Assembly: GCA_005884855.1 (NCBI GenBank)
Contig: VAZS01000264.1
Coordinates: forward strand, 1-6,391
Length of the DNA stretch: 6,391 bases
Origin: Alphaproteobacteria bacterium
GTDB lineage: Bacteria > Pseudomonadota > Alphaproteobacteria > Rhizobiales > Xanthobacteraceae
Reading direction: 5' to 3'
Part shown: in pieces, positions 5,767 through 6,391 of the stretch
How positions within the stretch are numbered: position 1 is the first letter of the stretch
Layout: each line of letters opens with the position of its first letter
Made by a program: the position numbers and the translations under genes
The notes under the pieces: generated by a model
The model's input: the letters and a program-made list of their open reading frames with translations, nothing else
What the model was told of the DNA's origin: nothing
The model's database searches: none

Positions 5767-6391
5767 ATGTGCGGCATTGTCGGCATTCTCGGGCGCGGTC
5801 CGGTCGCGGAGCAACTGGTCGATTCGCTCAAACGCCTTGAATATCGCGGCTACGATTCCGCAGGCATCGCGACGTTGGAAGGCGACCATATCGAGCGCCG
5901 CCGCGCCGAAGGCAAACTCAAGAATCTTGAAACGCGATTGGGGGCCGAGCCGCTGGCCGGACATACCGGCATCGGCCACACACGGTGGGCCACCCACGGC
6001 AAGCCGACCGAAAACAACGCGCATCCGCACACCACCGATCGCGTCGCGGTTGTCCATAACGGCATCATCGAGAACTTCGGCGAACTGCGTGCTGGGCTAA
6101 AGAAAGGCGGCGCGGTCTTTCAGACCGAAACCGATACCGAAATCGTGGTGCACCTTGTCGACAGCTACGCTCGCCATCGGCTATGGCAATGGCGAGATGT
6201 ACCTGGGCTCGGACGCCGTTGCGCTCGCTCCGTTTACCGACACCATCAGTTATCTCGAGGACGGCGACTGGGTGGTTTTGACCCGTGAAACCGCGGTCAT
6301 TTACGACAAGAACAACGCCATCGTTCATCGCGATGTCATCAAGCACACTGCGACAGCGTCATTGGTCGACAAGGCGAACTATCGCCACTTC
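5767..6391 (+). pseudogene. glmS: glmS, glucosamine-6-phosphate synthase, 5' part, disrupted by an internal out-of-frame deletion
   Basis: GlmS makes glucosamine-6-phosphate from fructose-6-phosphate and glutamine. The start MCGIVGILG gives the catalytic N-terminal Cys. RLEYRGYDSAG (24-34), HTRWATHG (71-78), VVHNGIIEN (95-103) and TETDTE (120-125) are intact glutaminase motifs. After VDSY (codon 134, ends 6168) the frame turns to nonsense and stops at TGA 6286-6288, giving a 173-residue product. Family sequence resumes in another frame at 6170: LAIGYGNGEMYLGSD, later EDGDWVVLTRE and finally DKANYRHF, open for 74 codons to the window edge. Compared with E. coli GlmS as I remember it, about 43 residues (net about 128 nt) are missing, and the lone G at 6169 fits the last base of a lost codon. 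The isomerase domains lie beyond the window and out of frame. This may be a real deletion or a sequence error. Order after glmU is normal. Confidence 0.85.

Noticed and set aside
6169..6172. Programmed frameshift in glmS
   Set aside because: A frameshift alone would not explain about 43 missing family residues, and no slippery heptamer is seen at the junction.

Overview
The window reads as chromosomal DNA of an alphaproteobacterium of the Bradyrhizobium / Nitrobacter / Afipia / Rhodopseudomonas group. The evidence is GC-rich codon use throughout, an NdvC-type (GH17 plus membrane domain) gene of the kind known from Bradyrhizobium, and alphaproteobacterial-type GlmU and GlmS sequences. No tRNA, rRNA, CRISPR, insertion sequence or phage gene is visible. 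This assignment is by pattern recognition only.

Layout. (1) 1-567, minus strand: the 5' part of a gene for an exported, four-cysteine protein with an Ala/Pro-rich tail, of unknown function. It runs off the left edge, so it has no stop in the window. (2) 568-811: a divergent intergenic region with two tight inverted repeats next to the minus gene and a plausible promoter toward the plus gene. (3) 812-2437, plus: an ndvC-like gene, with a periplasmic GH17 glucanase/glucosyltransferase domain and a multi-span membrane domain. (4) 2397-2777, minus: a small membrane protein whose 3' end overlaps the 3' end of ndvC by 41 bp. (5) 2892-4127, minus: a single-pass membrane protein with a coiled coil, a long Ala/Pro linker and a SPOR-like C-terminal domain. 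(6) 4128-4291: a divergent intergenic region with a perfect 16-bp palindrome and two small hairpins. (7) 4292-5650, plus: glmU. (8) 5767-6391, plus: the beginning of glmS, in the usual glmU-glmS order, but broken as written.

How the genes fit together. GlmS makes glucosamine-6-phosphate and GlmU converts glucosamine-1-phosphate to UDP-GlcNAc, the precursor of peptidoglycan and lipid A. The SPOR-like protein, divergent from glmU, probably acts at the cell wall. NdvC belongs to periplasmic beta-glucan formation. The region is therefore largely a cell-envelope neighbourhood.

The most notable observation is in glmS. The conserved reading frame is correct up to codon 134 (position 6168). It then resumes in another frame at 6170, about 43 codons further along the protein. 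This implies a net loss of about 128 nt, removing part of the glutaminase domain and shifting the frame. It is either a real deletion in a normally essential gene or a sequence/assembly error. I found no convincing new multi-gene system here; the other observations are modest.
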